A stretch of DNA of 6,879 bases from Bacilli bacterium (GTDB lineage: Bacteria > Bacillota_I > Bacilli_A > RFN20 > CAG-826): positions 1-6,879 of the forward strand of contig JAEDJP010000070.1 of NCBI GenBank assembly GCA_016296285.1, read 5' to 3'. The notes beneath the pieces were generated by a model. The model ran no database searches. It saw only the letters and a list, made by a program, of their open reading frames with translations, and had not been told where the DNA came from. Every line of letters starts with the position of its first letter. Within the stretch, counting starts at the first letter, position 1. This document shows, piece by piece, positions 1 to 5,856 of this stretch. A program made the translations under genes and the position numbers.

Positions 1-805
1 CGATGCGCAGCATCATGCGGCGCATGATCGTGATGCAATAAGGCTCGGGGACGTGCTCGTAAATCGCTTCCTGGAGTTTCGTGAAGGGAACGACATTGAG
101 TTGGAAGGCCGGTTGGTAATCGGTCAAGGCGCCGAGGATGTCGACGAGCTTGTCGAGGACCCTGCTCGAGGTATAGGGGGGCGAGGCGAAATGGATGCCC
201 TCGATCTTGATGCCGCGACGGAGCAGCTTGTACGCCGCGACGGGGGAATCGATGCCCCCGCTTAAAAGGAGCCCGACCTTGCCGTTCATCCCGAGAGGGT
301 AACCCCCGAGGCCCGGGAATTCGTGGCAGGAAAGGTAGCACCCGCTTTCGCGAATCGTGATGCGCAAAAGGATGTCGAAGTCGTGGAGGTCGACCGTCCA
401 GGAGGAATGGTCGAGGAGGTAATCGGCGACTTCGCACGTGGCAGCATAGGAATCGAGGGGGAAGGTCTTGTCGACGCGCTTGACGTCGATCTTGAAGGTT
501 GATCCCTTTTCTCCTAGAAGCAACTCGAGGGCAACTTTCTTCACGTCCTCGAGGTCCCGGTTGGCTTTCGCGACGAGGGAAATCTTTTGGATGCCAGAGA
601 CTTCTTGAAGGCGGGCAATGAGGGCTTGGGGATCCTCTTGCCCGATGGAAACGCCGATGTAATCGTGCGTTCCCTTGACAGAAGCCGTGGCAAAAGGCCG
701 CAAAGCCACGCGGACGTTATGGGTGAGGCGCTCGATGAAGGAGGAGCGGTTCGCCCCTTTCGTCGAGAGTTCGCCGTAATGGATGATGAGGGAGTCGTAA
801 TTCAT
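1..805 (-). CDS. thiI: tRNA 4-thiouridine synthetase ThiI (3' part cut off by window edge)
   Basis: ThiI activates U8 of tRNA by adenylation and accepts persulfide sulfur from a cysteine desulfurase to make 4-thiouridine; in some bacteria it also feeds thiamine thiazole synthesis. The first 268 residues are visible and remain open to the left edge; the family is usually about 390-400 residues or more. The start MNYDSLIIHYGELSTKG is the classic ThiI N-terminus (ferredoxin-like plus THUMP region, about residues 1-165). The PP-loop ATP-binding motif SGGIDSP lies at residues 182-188, preceded by GGYPLGMNGKVG. Near the edge, TIMRRMMLRI matches the conserved segment after the pyrophosphatase domain. 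Whether a C-terminal rhodanese domain exists cannot be seen. The ATG at 805-803 overlaps the upstream desulfurase stop by four bases (ATGA), and a strong Shine-Dalgarno sequence lies 9 nt upstream, so this start is secure. The neighbouring desulfurase is the obvious sulfur donor. Confidence 0.95.
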   Translation of the reverse strand, partial: MNYDSLIIHYGELSTKGANRSSFIERLTHNVRVALRPFATASVKGTHDYIGVSIGQEDPQALIARLQEVSGIQKISLVAKANRDLEDVKKVALELLLGEKGSTFKIDVKRVDKTFPLDSYAATCEVADYLLDHSSWTVDLHDFDILLRITIRESGCYLSCHEFPGLGGYPLGMNGKVGLLLSGGIDSPVAAYKLLRRGIKIEGIHFASPPYTSSRVLDKLVDILGALTDYQPAFQLNVVPFTKLQEAIYEHVPEPYCITIMRRMMLRI

Positions 806-1938
806 AAGGGGCGTACCTCCTGAAGGATGTGTTTCAAGGCGTCGATGAAGCCGTCGAGTTCTTCCTCTTTCGTCGAGGGGAGGAAGGAAACGCGGATCGG
901 GTTGGCGGCGAGGCGGGGATCTTTCCCCATGGCGAGGAGCACGTAGCTTGAAGGCTCCCCTTTCGAGGAGCAAGCGGAGACGCTCGAGACGTCATAGCCG
1001 CGGCTCGAGAGGGCTTCGACCACGACGCTCGCCTTGTGGGATGACAAGGAGAAATCGATGACGTAAGGGGAACTCTCATCAGGCGAATTGAGGACGATTT
1101 CATCGATGGCAAGCAGTTTTTTGACGAAGGATTCCCGCAAGATCTTCATGCGCTCGAGATTGCTTGCCTTGCTTTTCTCGACCTCGGCGAGAGCCACGGC
1201 CATCGCCTTGGCGCCCGCGACATCGACGGTGCCCGCCCTCAAGCCTTTTTCTTGTTCCCCTCCGGAAAGCAGGGGGAGGAAGCGCATCGTTTTCTTGTAA
1301 AGCAGGGCCCCGTTCCCCTTCATTCCCCCGAATTTGTGAGCGGAGAAGGAGAATAGGTCGATGTCCTGAAAGGGCATGGGGACCTTGCCGATGGCTTGGG
1401 TCAGATCGCTATGGAAGAAAGCCTTCGGGAAGCGATGGACGATGCGGGCGATTCTGGAAATCGGCTCGATCGTCCCGGTTTCGTTGTTCACTCCCATCAC
1501 AGAGACGAGGATGACGTCCTTGTCCATCTTGGCCTCGAGATCTTCGAGGGAAACGAGCCCCTTCTCGTCGACTTTAAGGGGAATCGCCTCGAACCCAAAA
1601 CGCTCGGAAAGCTGCGCGATGGGCGCGAGGACGGAAGGGTGCTCGATCGGGGAATAGAGGATCTTCTTTCCGCGGTTTTGATAGCAAAAAGCCGCGCCTT
1701 TGAGCGCGAGGTTGTTCGCTTCGGTCGCCCCGGAAAGGAAGACGAGATCGTGGGTTTTGCTTACGCCGAGGGAAGCGAGGATGGCGCGGCGGGACTCCTC
1801 CAGGATATCGGAAGCGTCAAAGCCGGTCTTGTGGCGGGAGGATGGGTTTCCGAAATGGGAAAGGCAAACCTCCTCGTAGGCATCAAGGGCTTCCTTCAAA
1901 GGACGCGTTGTCGCGGCATTGTCGAAATAATGGGTCAT
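802..1938 (-). CDS. nifZ: Cysteine desulfurase, NifS/NifZ type, partner of ThiI
   Basis: PLP-dependent enzyme that turns L-cysteine into alanine plus an enzyme-bound persulfide, here most likely for ThiI. Numbering residues from a GTG one codon upstream (379 aa): YFDNAATT at 5-12; SGATEANN at 70-77; His101 in EHPSV, which should stack on PLP; NNETG at 152-156; Asp179 and Gln182 in HSDLTQ; SAHK with the Schiff-base Lys203; GLRAGT at 233-238; and the persulfide cysteine Cys324 in SACSSKG. Length and all catalytic residues are normal for the family. Two starts are possible: GTG at 1941 (GTGA overlap with ezrA) or ATG at 1938 (TGATG overlap). I chose ATG as the stronger codon (378 aa). There is no clear Shine-Dalgarno sequence, so translation probably depends on ribosomes finishing ezrA. 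The name nifZ follows the Bacillus gene paired with thiI; iscS or nifS would be equally legitimate labels. Confidence 0.93.
   Translation of the reverse strand: MTHYFDNAATTRPLKEALDAYEEVCLSHFGNPSSRHKTGFDASDILEESRRAILASLGVSKTHDLVFLSGATEANNLALKGAAFCYQNRGKKILYSPIEHPSVLAPIAQLSERFGFEAIPLKVDEKGLVSLEDLEAKMDKDVILVSVMGVNNETGTIEPISRIARIVHRFPKAFFHSDLTQAIGKVPMPFQDIDLFSFSAHKFGGMKGNGALLYKKTMRFLPLLSGGEQEKGLRAGTVDVAGAKAMAVALAEVEKSKASNLERMKILRESFVKKLLAIDEIVLNSPDESSPYVIDFSLSSHKASVVVEALSSRGYDVSSVSACSSKGEPSSYVLLAMGKDPRLAANPIRVSFLPSTKEEELDGFIDALKHILQEVRPL
815..821 (-). promoter_or_regulatory. Shine-Dalgarno sequence of thiI inside the nifZ 3' end
   Basis: On the minus strand AGGAGGT lies within the last codons of the desulfurase gene, with 9 nt between it and the thiI ATG (805). 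It is an essentially perfect anti-16S match and gives thiI its own initiation signal on top of the ATGA stop/start overlap. The upstream junction (ezrA/nifZ) has no such signal. Confidence 0.85.
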
Positions 1939-3662
1939 CACTGCTGTTCTTGCGCGGCGAGCACGGCTTGCTTGGCGACGTCATAGGCTCCCGAGAAATC
2001 CCCGGAAAGATAGGTGGAATAGGCTTGGTCGCAGGCGATGCCGAGGGTGGGATCCTTCACGCGCTTGCGATTGGCGTAAAGAATGGCCGCGTTGGCTTTG
2101 TACATGGCGCTGATGTCGTGATCGACCGCGTTGCAGAGGGCATCGCCCTCCCCTTTGAGGCGATTCACGTATTCGTTGACCGCGAGGACGTCGATCGGGG
2201 TGACGAGGCGGGCGTGGATTTGATCGATCACGCCGAAAAGGTCGTCGAAGGCTTGGGCGTATTTTTCCGTGATGCAAGGCAAATTGATGACGCGGACGCG
2301 GTATTCGGCGATGCGAAGCCTTTCGTCATAGATGTAGATGGCGCGGGCGGCTTCCTCGCTGTCGGACTTGAGGGAAAGGAGGTACCGGTTGAAATCCTCG
2401 ATCGCTTGGAACGCCTGGTTCGATTCGTCGCGCAAGGCGTGCATGCGATCGACGAGGATCGTGTAAGGCTGGTGGGAGCCGGAATGCATGAGAGTATCGA
2501 GGGAGCGTTTCGTGGCGCCGCTGCGATTGATCTGGGCCTTGATGGCGTCGATCTTTTCCTGCTCGGAACTCGGGATCACGTAGATGGAACGCACCTCGGG
2601 AAGGGCGTTGCAAAGGCGAATGTAACGGTTTTCAACCTTGGAATCCTCGGCGTAGATGCCCTCGACCTCGCTTTCGAAAGCGACGCGGGCTTCTTTCTCG
2701 CGCTCGAAGGCGGCGATGTAGTCGTCGATGCGGGCGATGATGCCGTCGAGATGCTGCTGAACGCCCGTCAAATCGAAGCTTTGGACTTGCTTCGTGACTT
2801 CGTCGAGCTCGTCGCGCATCTCCTGGATGTTCGATTGGCTAAGGAGATGGTGCAAGGGGTATCCGGCTTTTTGGAGTTCCTCGTAGCGGTCGCTCAAGGA
2901 GGCAAGCTTATCGGGGATGACGCTTTGGATCGTGACGCAAAGGTTCGGCATGTCGCGGAGGATTTTCGAGAGAGCCCCGATGACTTGGCCGATTTTGGGC
3001 AAGAGGGCTTTGGCCTCGTCGTAATTCGCGCATTCAAGCATCTTCTCGAAGGATTTGAAATTGTCTTCGAGAAGCGAGAAAGCGCGGTCAAAGGAACGGG
3101 AAACGAGGGCGAGGTCGGCTTGCTTCACGTAGAAATCCTGCTTGATCTTGCGGAGGTTCTCCTTCATCGAGAGGGAAGCTTGGCGGCATTCTTCCTCGGG
3201 GAGCAAGACGTTGTGGAGGTCGCTATCGAAGGCATTCACCTCGGCGTCATAACGCTTGATGATCTCGCGGGCATGGGGAATTTCCGCCTTGAGGGCTTGG
3301 AAATCATGCTCGCCGAGGAGGTCTTTGAGGTGATTGATCTCGCCTTGGGCGGTGGTGTCATAGGAATGGCGGATTTGGTCGGAGCGCTTCTTGAAATTCT
3401 GGTGGATGCTCACGTAGACGAGGTTCGTGAGAGAGATGTTCTCGATGCGCTTGAGGTTCTGCGCGTCTTGGCCGACGAGCAGGCCATGGAGATGCTGGAA
3501 CCGTTTCTCGAGCTCGCGCACCTGCTTCTTGGCGCGCATGTGAGCGAAGACGGTGAAGTTCAAAAGGAGGGCGATGCCGACGACGAGCGCGGCCCCGAGA
3601 GCGGAGAAGACGATGATCAAGGTCGTCTGGGTTTCGAGCAAGATATTCAGCATGGTATTCAT
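1938..3662 (-). CDS. ezrA: EzrA-like septation ring regulator (membrane-anchored coiled-coil protein)
   Basis: EzrA restrains FtsZ ring assembly at the poles and helps link FtsZ to wall synthesis at midcell. The 574-residue product is near the usual length of about 560. It has a short N-terminus, one transmembrane helix at about residues 14-40 followed by basic residues (MRAKKQ), and then a long, mostly helical, charged cytoplasmic part consistent with EzrA spectrin-like repeats. The C-terminal segment has YANRKR at 529-534 followed by a helix ending GDFSGAYDVAKQAV, which resembles the conserved NR-containing patch and C-terminus of Bacillus EzrA. The call rests on topology, length, that C-terminal match and its place upstream of nifZ-thiI; the body of EzrA proteins is poorly conserved. 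The ATG at 3662 is the furthest possible start (an in-frame TAG lies five codons upstream); an alternative ATG is three codons in. The stop overlaps the nifZ start (TGATG). Confidence 0.85.
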   Translation of the reverse strand: MNTMLNILLETQTTLIIVFSALGAALVVGIALLLNFTVFAHMRAKKQVRELEKRFQHLHGLLVGQDAQNLKRIENISLTNLVYVSIHQNFKKRSDQIRHSYDTTAQGEINHLKDLLGEHDFQALKAEIPHAREIIKRYDAEVNAFDSDLHNVLLPEEECRQASLSMKENLRKIKQDFYVKQADLALVSRSFDRAFSLLEDNFKSFEKMLECANYDEAKALLPKIGQVIGALSKILRDMPNLCVTIQSVIPDKLASLSDRYEELQKAGYPLHHLLSQSNIQEMRDELDEVTKQVQSFDLTGVQQHLDGIIARIDDYIAAFEREKEARVAFESEVEGIYAEDSKVENRYIRLCNALPEVRSIYVIPSSEQEKIDAIKAQINRSGATKRSLDTLMHSGSHQPYTILVDRMHALRDESNQAFQAIEDFNRYLLSLKSDSEEAARAIYIYDERLRIAEYRVRVINLPCITEKYAQAFDDLFGVIDQIHARLVTPIDVLAVNEYVNRLKGEGDALCNAVDHDISAMYKANAAILYANRKRVKDPTLGIACDQAYSTYLSGDFSGAYDVAKQAVLAAQEQQ

Positions 3663-3666
3663 ATCG

Positions 3667-3680
3667 ATTGTATTCTAACA
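3667..3680 (-). promoter_or_regulatory. Possible extended -10 promoter of the ezrA-nifZ-thiI operon
   Basis: Reading the minus strand toward ezrA, TG-T-TAGAAT (3680-3672) fits an extended -10 element, and an overlapping TACAAT (3672-3667) is a second candidate. No convincing -35 box lies 16-18 nt upstream. If TAGAAT is used, transcription would begin about 3 nt before the ATG at 3662. A GGAG at 3684-3681 is 18 nt from that ATG, too far for a normal ribosome site and placed before the predicted transcript start. Confidence 0.35.
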
Positions 3681-3686
3681 CTCCTG

Positions 3687-3844
3687 CGCGCACTAGCGTG
3701 AGCGCGAGTTGAAAAAATGCTGAACGTGGTTTTGGAAACACGAATCCCGAAAAAGAAGGGGGACGTGTATGCGAATTTGACCCTTTCCATGGCCGCAAGA
3801 TGGAATGGAAGAGAATCTTTGGCCCCTCGGCTTTCAAATAAGGC
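3687..3844. other. Upstream half of the ezrA/rpsD intergenic region, no gene seen
   Basis: This stretch between the ezrA start signals and the rpsD -35 box has no ORF with coding character. It holds an imperfect dyad at 3687-3706 (CAC-TAGC-GTG extended by four G/C pairs after a 2-nt bulge), just upstream of the ezrA -10 candidate, and an inverted repeat TTCCAT-N9-ATGGAA at 3785-3805. Either could be an operator, but neither is backed by a second copy. Base composition is more A-rich than the flanking genes. Confidence 0.4.
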
Positions 3845-3874
3845 TTGCGAAATCGTTCCTCCCGCGCGTATAAT
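3845..3874 (+). promoter_or_regulatory. rpsD promoter (SigA type)
   Basis: The -35 box TTGCGA (3845-3850) and a perfect -10 box TATAAT (3869-3874) are separated by 18 nt, the best vegetative promoter in the window. Transcription should start near 3881, giving a leader of about 147 nt before rpsD. It is the only clear plus-strand promoter seen ahead of the ribosomal protein gene. Confidence 0.82.
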
Positions 3875-3880
3875 CACGCT

Positions 3881-4027
3881 TGCGTAATGAAGCAGCATGC
3901 CGCTACGCTTCCGTCTGACGTCCTTCCCAAAAACAAGTAAGGCCAAGCTACTCGCCCGAACGGAACAAGGACACCCGGGAAATGGAAGAGGCACTCCTCT
4001 CTTTGCGCGAGAAAGGAGACATGAAAC
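3881..4027 (+). ncRNA. rpsD 5' leader, probable S4 autoregulatory element
   Basis: S4 represses its own synthesis in Bacillus by binding the rpsD mRNA leader, so a long structured leader here is expected. The visible pairings are GCGTA/TACGC (3882-3886 with 3904-3908), TTCCGT/ACGGAA (3909-3914 with 3960-3965), GTCCTT/AAGGAC (3920-3925 with 3967-3972) and a hairpin burying the Shine-Dalgarno sequence (3994-4018). The second and third helices are interleaved in order, so they either form a pseudoknot or exclude each other. The leader contains no intrinsic terminator, so control would act on translation. The regulatory role is inferred from structure and from the gene served; I cannot assign it to a named RNA family. 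Confidence 0.6.
3994..4018 (+). promoter_or_regulatory. Hairpin sequestering the rpsD Shine-Dalgarno sequence
   Basis: CTCC (3994-3997) pairs with GGAG (4015-4018), the core of the ribosome binding site, and TCTC (3998-4001) pairs with GAGA (4009-4012). The loop is 7 nt and AA is bulged on the 3' side. GGAG is 9 nt from the rpsD ATG at 4028, so closing this stem would block initiation. It is the natural output switch of an S4-responsive leader. Confidence 0.6.
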
Positions 4028-4636
4028 ATGTCTAGATACACTGGAAGCTCTTGGAAAAAGAGCCGTCACCTTGGTTTCTCCACTCTCGAGACCGGCGACG
4101 AATTGAAGAAGAGAGCCTATGGTCCGGGTCAGCACGGCCAAGATCGCAAGCGCAAGCCGTCCGAATACGGCCAGCAGCTCCTCGAGAAGCAGAAGCTTCG
4201 CACCCTCTACGGCGTCAACGAGCGTCAATTCCGCCGCTTGTTCGTCCTTGCCAAGGCCGACAAGGAAACCGTCACCGGCCTCGCGTTCTTCCGCATCCTC
4301 GAATCCCGCCTCGACAACCTCGTCTACCGCATGGGCTTCGCCCGCACCCGCGCCGCTGCCCGTCAGCTCGTCAACCACGGCCACGTCCTCGTCAACGGCA
4401 AGAAAGTCGACATCGCTTCCTACCTCTGCAAGGTCGGCGACGTCATCTCCTTCAAGGGTGACTCCCCCCTCAAGGTCGTCAAGGAATGCATCGATGCCAA
4501 GATCACCGCTGCCCCCTTCGTCACCGTCGACACCGACAAGATCTCCGGCGTCTTCACCCGCAAGCCCGAACGCAACGAGCTTCCGAGCGAGATCCAGGAA
4601 TCCCAGATCATCGAATACTACAACCGCAAGCTCTAA
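4028..4636 (+). CDS. rpsD: 30S ribosomal protein S4
   Basis: Primary 16S rRNA-binding protein that nucleates 30S assembly and serves as translational repressor of its own mRNA. The 202 residues match the family's usual 200-210. The N-terminus (MSRYTGSSWKKSRHLGFSTL) has no cysteines, so this is the zinc-free paralogue type. YGPGQHG is at 31-37, and the S4 RNA-binding domain covers about 94-155 (RLDNLVYRMGFARTRAAARQ, then HVLVNGKKVDI). The start ATG at 4028 is 9 nt after GGAG; another ATG at 4021 is only 2 nt from it and out of frame. Codon use is strongly biased to C-ending codons (CTC, GTC, CGC, AAC), more so than in neighbouring genes, as expected for high expression, with the few AGA and TCT codons near the start. 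The gene appears monocistronic, with its own promoter and terminator. Confidence 0.99.
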   Translation: MSRYTGSSWKKSRHLGFSTLETGDELKKRAYGPGQHGQDRKRKPSEYGQQLLEKQKLRTLYGVNERQFRRLFVLAKADKETVTGLAFFRILESRLDNLVYRMGFARTRAAARQLVNHGHVLVNGKKVDIASYLCKVGDVISFKGDSPLKVVKECIDAKITAAPFVTVDTDKISGVFTRKPERNELPSEIQESQIIEYYNRKL

Positions 4637-4649
4637 TGCCCGCGGGAAG

Positions 4650-4676
4650 AAAGCCCTCTTCGCGAGGGCTTTTTTT
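4650..4676 (+). terminator. Intrinsic terminator of rpsD
   Basis: AAAGCCCTC (4650-4658), loop TTCGC and GAGGGCTTT form a 9-bp stem followed by a run of T (to 4676), 13 nt after the rpsD stop. On the other strand the stem is followed by the weaker T-rich TTTCTTCC, so it could also catch read-through from the facing operon. Confidence 0.92.
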
Positions 4677-4681
4677 GTGGC

Positions 4682-4711
4682 AAAAGAAAAGTCCCGCGCT
4701 TGGCAGGACTT
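4682..4711 (-). terminator. Intrinsic terminator of the response regulator-acetyltransferase operon
   Basis: On the minus strand, 17 nt after the acetyltransferase stop, AAGTCCTGC pairs with GCGGGACTT-type bases (4711-4689): 9 bp including one T-G wobble, with a 5-nt loop. TTCTTTT follows. It sits 6 nt from the rpsD terminator, so the two convergent units end back to back. Confidence 0.75.
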
Positions 4712-4728
4712 CTTCTTTCCTATTGCGT

Positions 4729-5136
4729 TCAAAGGAGGAAGGAATACTCGATGCGTTCCGGCATCGCCCCAAGGCCTTCGATGAAACGCCTCGCGTCGCG
4801 GTCGGAATTCTTCGCGGAAAGGCGAATCGTCTTGAGGCCGTTCCTCTCAGCGGCGTCGACGGCGCTGTGGAAAAGAGCGCTCGCGATGCCCTTCTTGCGT
4901 TTTGCCTCGTCGACGTAGATCGCGAGCACCACGAGGGAATCGCGGTCCTTTTCGGCGAGCAGGAAGCCAGAAGGCGTGGCGGATTCGACGGCCCCGAGAC
5001 AAATCTTCCCATCCGCGAGGGCGAAAGAGGAGAATCCCTGGAGATTCGTCGGGTTCATCCGTTTCGTCTTGAGAAACGAATTCAAAAGCGGCAAGAAAGG
5101 AACGATGTCCTTATTCGTCATGTAGTGGATGTCCAT
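4729..5136 (-). CDS. GNAT-family N-acetyltransferase, substrate unknown
   Basis: A 135-residue single-domain protein, short but within the GNAT range. The acetyl-CoA-binding motif A is visible: a beta strand (SLVVLAIYVD, about 67-76), then the R-x-x-G-x-A phosphate loop R80-K81-K82-G83-I84-A85, and the following helix ALFHSAVDAAERNG. The strand KTIRLSAKN (about 102-110) and the helix ARRFIEGLGA (115-124) fit motif B and the usual C-terminal half. No signal peptide or membrane segment is seen. The substrate (protein N-terminus, lysine, polyamine or a small molecule) cannot be told. Its ATG overlaps the response regulator stop by one base (TAATG), with no good Shine-Dalgarno sequence close by, so it is probably translated by coupling and its amount tied to the regulator. 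A terminator follows the gene directly. Confidence 0.82.
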   Translation of the reverse strand: MDIHYMTNKDIVPFLPLLNSFLKTKRMNPTNLQGFSSFALADGKICLGAVESATPSGFLLAEKDRDSLVVLAIYVDEAKRKKGIASALFHSAVDAAERNGLKTIRLSAKNSDRDARRFIEGLGAMPERIEYSFLL

Positions 5137-5819
5137 TATTCAGCGAGTCGATAGCCCCCTCCATAAATCGATTCGACGTATTTGCCATCCTCCCCGAGTT
5201 TCTCGCGGAGGGATTTGATGTGCATGTCCAAGGCCTTGGAACGTGGGTCGAAGGGTTTACGCGGATCCCCGAACGAGCGGTAGAGCTGCTCGCGGGTGAC
5301 GGTCGATCCTTGGGCTTCCATGAGCGTTTGGTAAATGAGGAATTCGCAGTTCGTGAGGTTGAGGAGGACGTTGTTCTTCCTCGCCTCGCGCTCGATCTTG
5401 TCGAGGATGAAGGGACCCCAGCGCACGATTTCCTTGCGCTTCTGGACGCGGCGCATGTTGGCCGAGACCATCGCGTAAAGCTCGCGGGGATCGAAGGGAT
5501 AGGCGAGGAATCCGTCGCCGCCATTGAGGAAGACGGCGCAACGTTCCTCGACGCTGGAATTAAGACCGATGAGGATGACGCGGGTATCGCGCTTGTCCCC
5601 GTCGCTTGAGCGAATCTTCTTGAGGACGTTGAGCCCGTAGTCGTCGAAGATGCGGAGGTCGAGGATCGCGAGGTCCGGGGGATTGACCGCGAACATCGAA
5701 AGGAAGGGGGAAGCCTTCACGAACGAGCGAACCATGAAACGGGTGCCCCGCAACGCGTCCTGGATTAAACTCGAAACGTTTGGCGAGCTTTCCACGACGT
5801 CGATAATGTAGGATGCCAT
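5136..5819 (-). CDS. OmpR/PhoB-family response regulator with degenerate receiver
   Basis: A 227-residue DNA-binding regulator, normal length for the family. The receiver (about 1-120) keeps the phosphoacceptor Asp54 (LAILDLRI) but has lost other conserved positions: the N-terminal acidic pair is reduced to E10-S11 (VVES), the switch Thr/Ser is Gly85 (LIGLN), and the invariant Lys before Pro-Phe is Tyr107 (LAYPF). The C-terminal winged helix (about 130-227) is canonical: LTNCEFLIYQTL, TREQLYRSFG, the recognition helix around SKALDMHIKSLREKLG, and the wing IYGGGYRLAE. No histidine kinase gene is adjacent. It is the first gene of a pair with the acetyltransferase. ATG 5819 is the only possible start, since an in-frame TAG lies three codons upstream; there is no Shine-Dalgarno sequence. 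Phosphorylation-independent action is inferred from the missing residues and is not shown. Confidence 0.92.
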   Translation of the reverse strand: MASYIIDVVESSPNVSSLIQDALRGTRFMVRSFVKASPFLSMFAVNPPDLAILDLRIFDDYGLNVLKKIRSSDGDKRDTRVILIGLNSSVEERCAVFLNGGDGFLAYPFDPRELYAMVSANMRRVQKRKEIVRWGPFILDKIEREARKNNVLLNLTNCEFLIYQTLMEAQGSTVTREQLYRSFGDPRKPFDPRSKALDMHIKSLREKLGEDGKYVESIYGGGYRLAE

Positions 5820-5827
5820 ATGCCACT

Positions 5828-5856
5828 ATCATAAGGAAATAGTAAGTTCTTGTCAT
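5828..5856 (-). promoter_or_regulatory. Promoter of the response regulator-acetyltransferase operon
   Basis: On the minus strand, -35 ATGACA (5856-5851; 5 of 6 to consensus) and -10 TATGAT (5833-5828; 5 of 6) are separated by exactly 17 nt. The expected start point is about 5821, only 2 nt before the ATG at 5819, so the message would be effectively leaderless, matching the absence of a ribosome-binding site. Confidence 0.65.

Noticed and set aside
802..1941. GTG at 1941 as the start of the cysteine desulfurase
   Set aside because: The ATG one codon later is a stronger start and still gives a stop/start overlap (TGATG). The two differ by a single residue, and sequence alone cannot settle it.
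1842..3701. A 619-codon open frame on the plus strand across the whole ezrA region
   Set aside because: It is antisense to ezrA, with low-complexity V/D/G/E/L-rich sequence typical of a mirror frame of C-ending codons. It shows no family motif, and ezrA on the other strand has a transmembrane helix and a recognisable C-terminus.
4021..4035. A four-codon mini-ORF (ATG AAA CAT GTC TAG) overlapping the rpsD start
   Set aside because: Its ATG is only 2 nt after GGAG, too close for initiation, while the rpsD ATG is at the ideal 9 nt. It is probably chance.
3659..4732. A 357-codon open frame on the minus strand covering rpsD
   Set aside because: It is a shadow of rpsD, whose biased codons leave the opposite strand free of stops. 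rpsD itself is unmistakable, and the frame also crosses the rpsD promoter, leader and terminator.
4119..4784. A 221-codon plus-strand frame, rich in Ser, Arg, Pro and Ala, inside rpsD
   Set aside because: It is a frame-shifted reading of rpsD that runs on through its terminator; the composition is an artefact of the codon bias.
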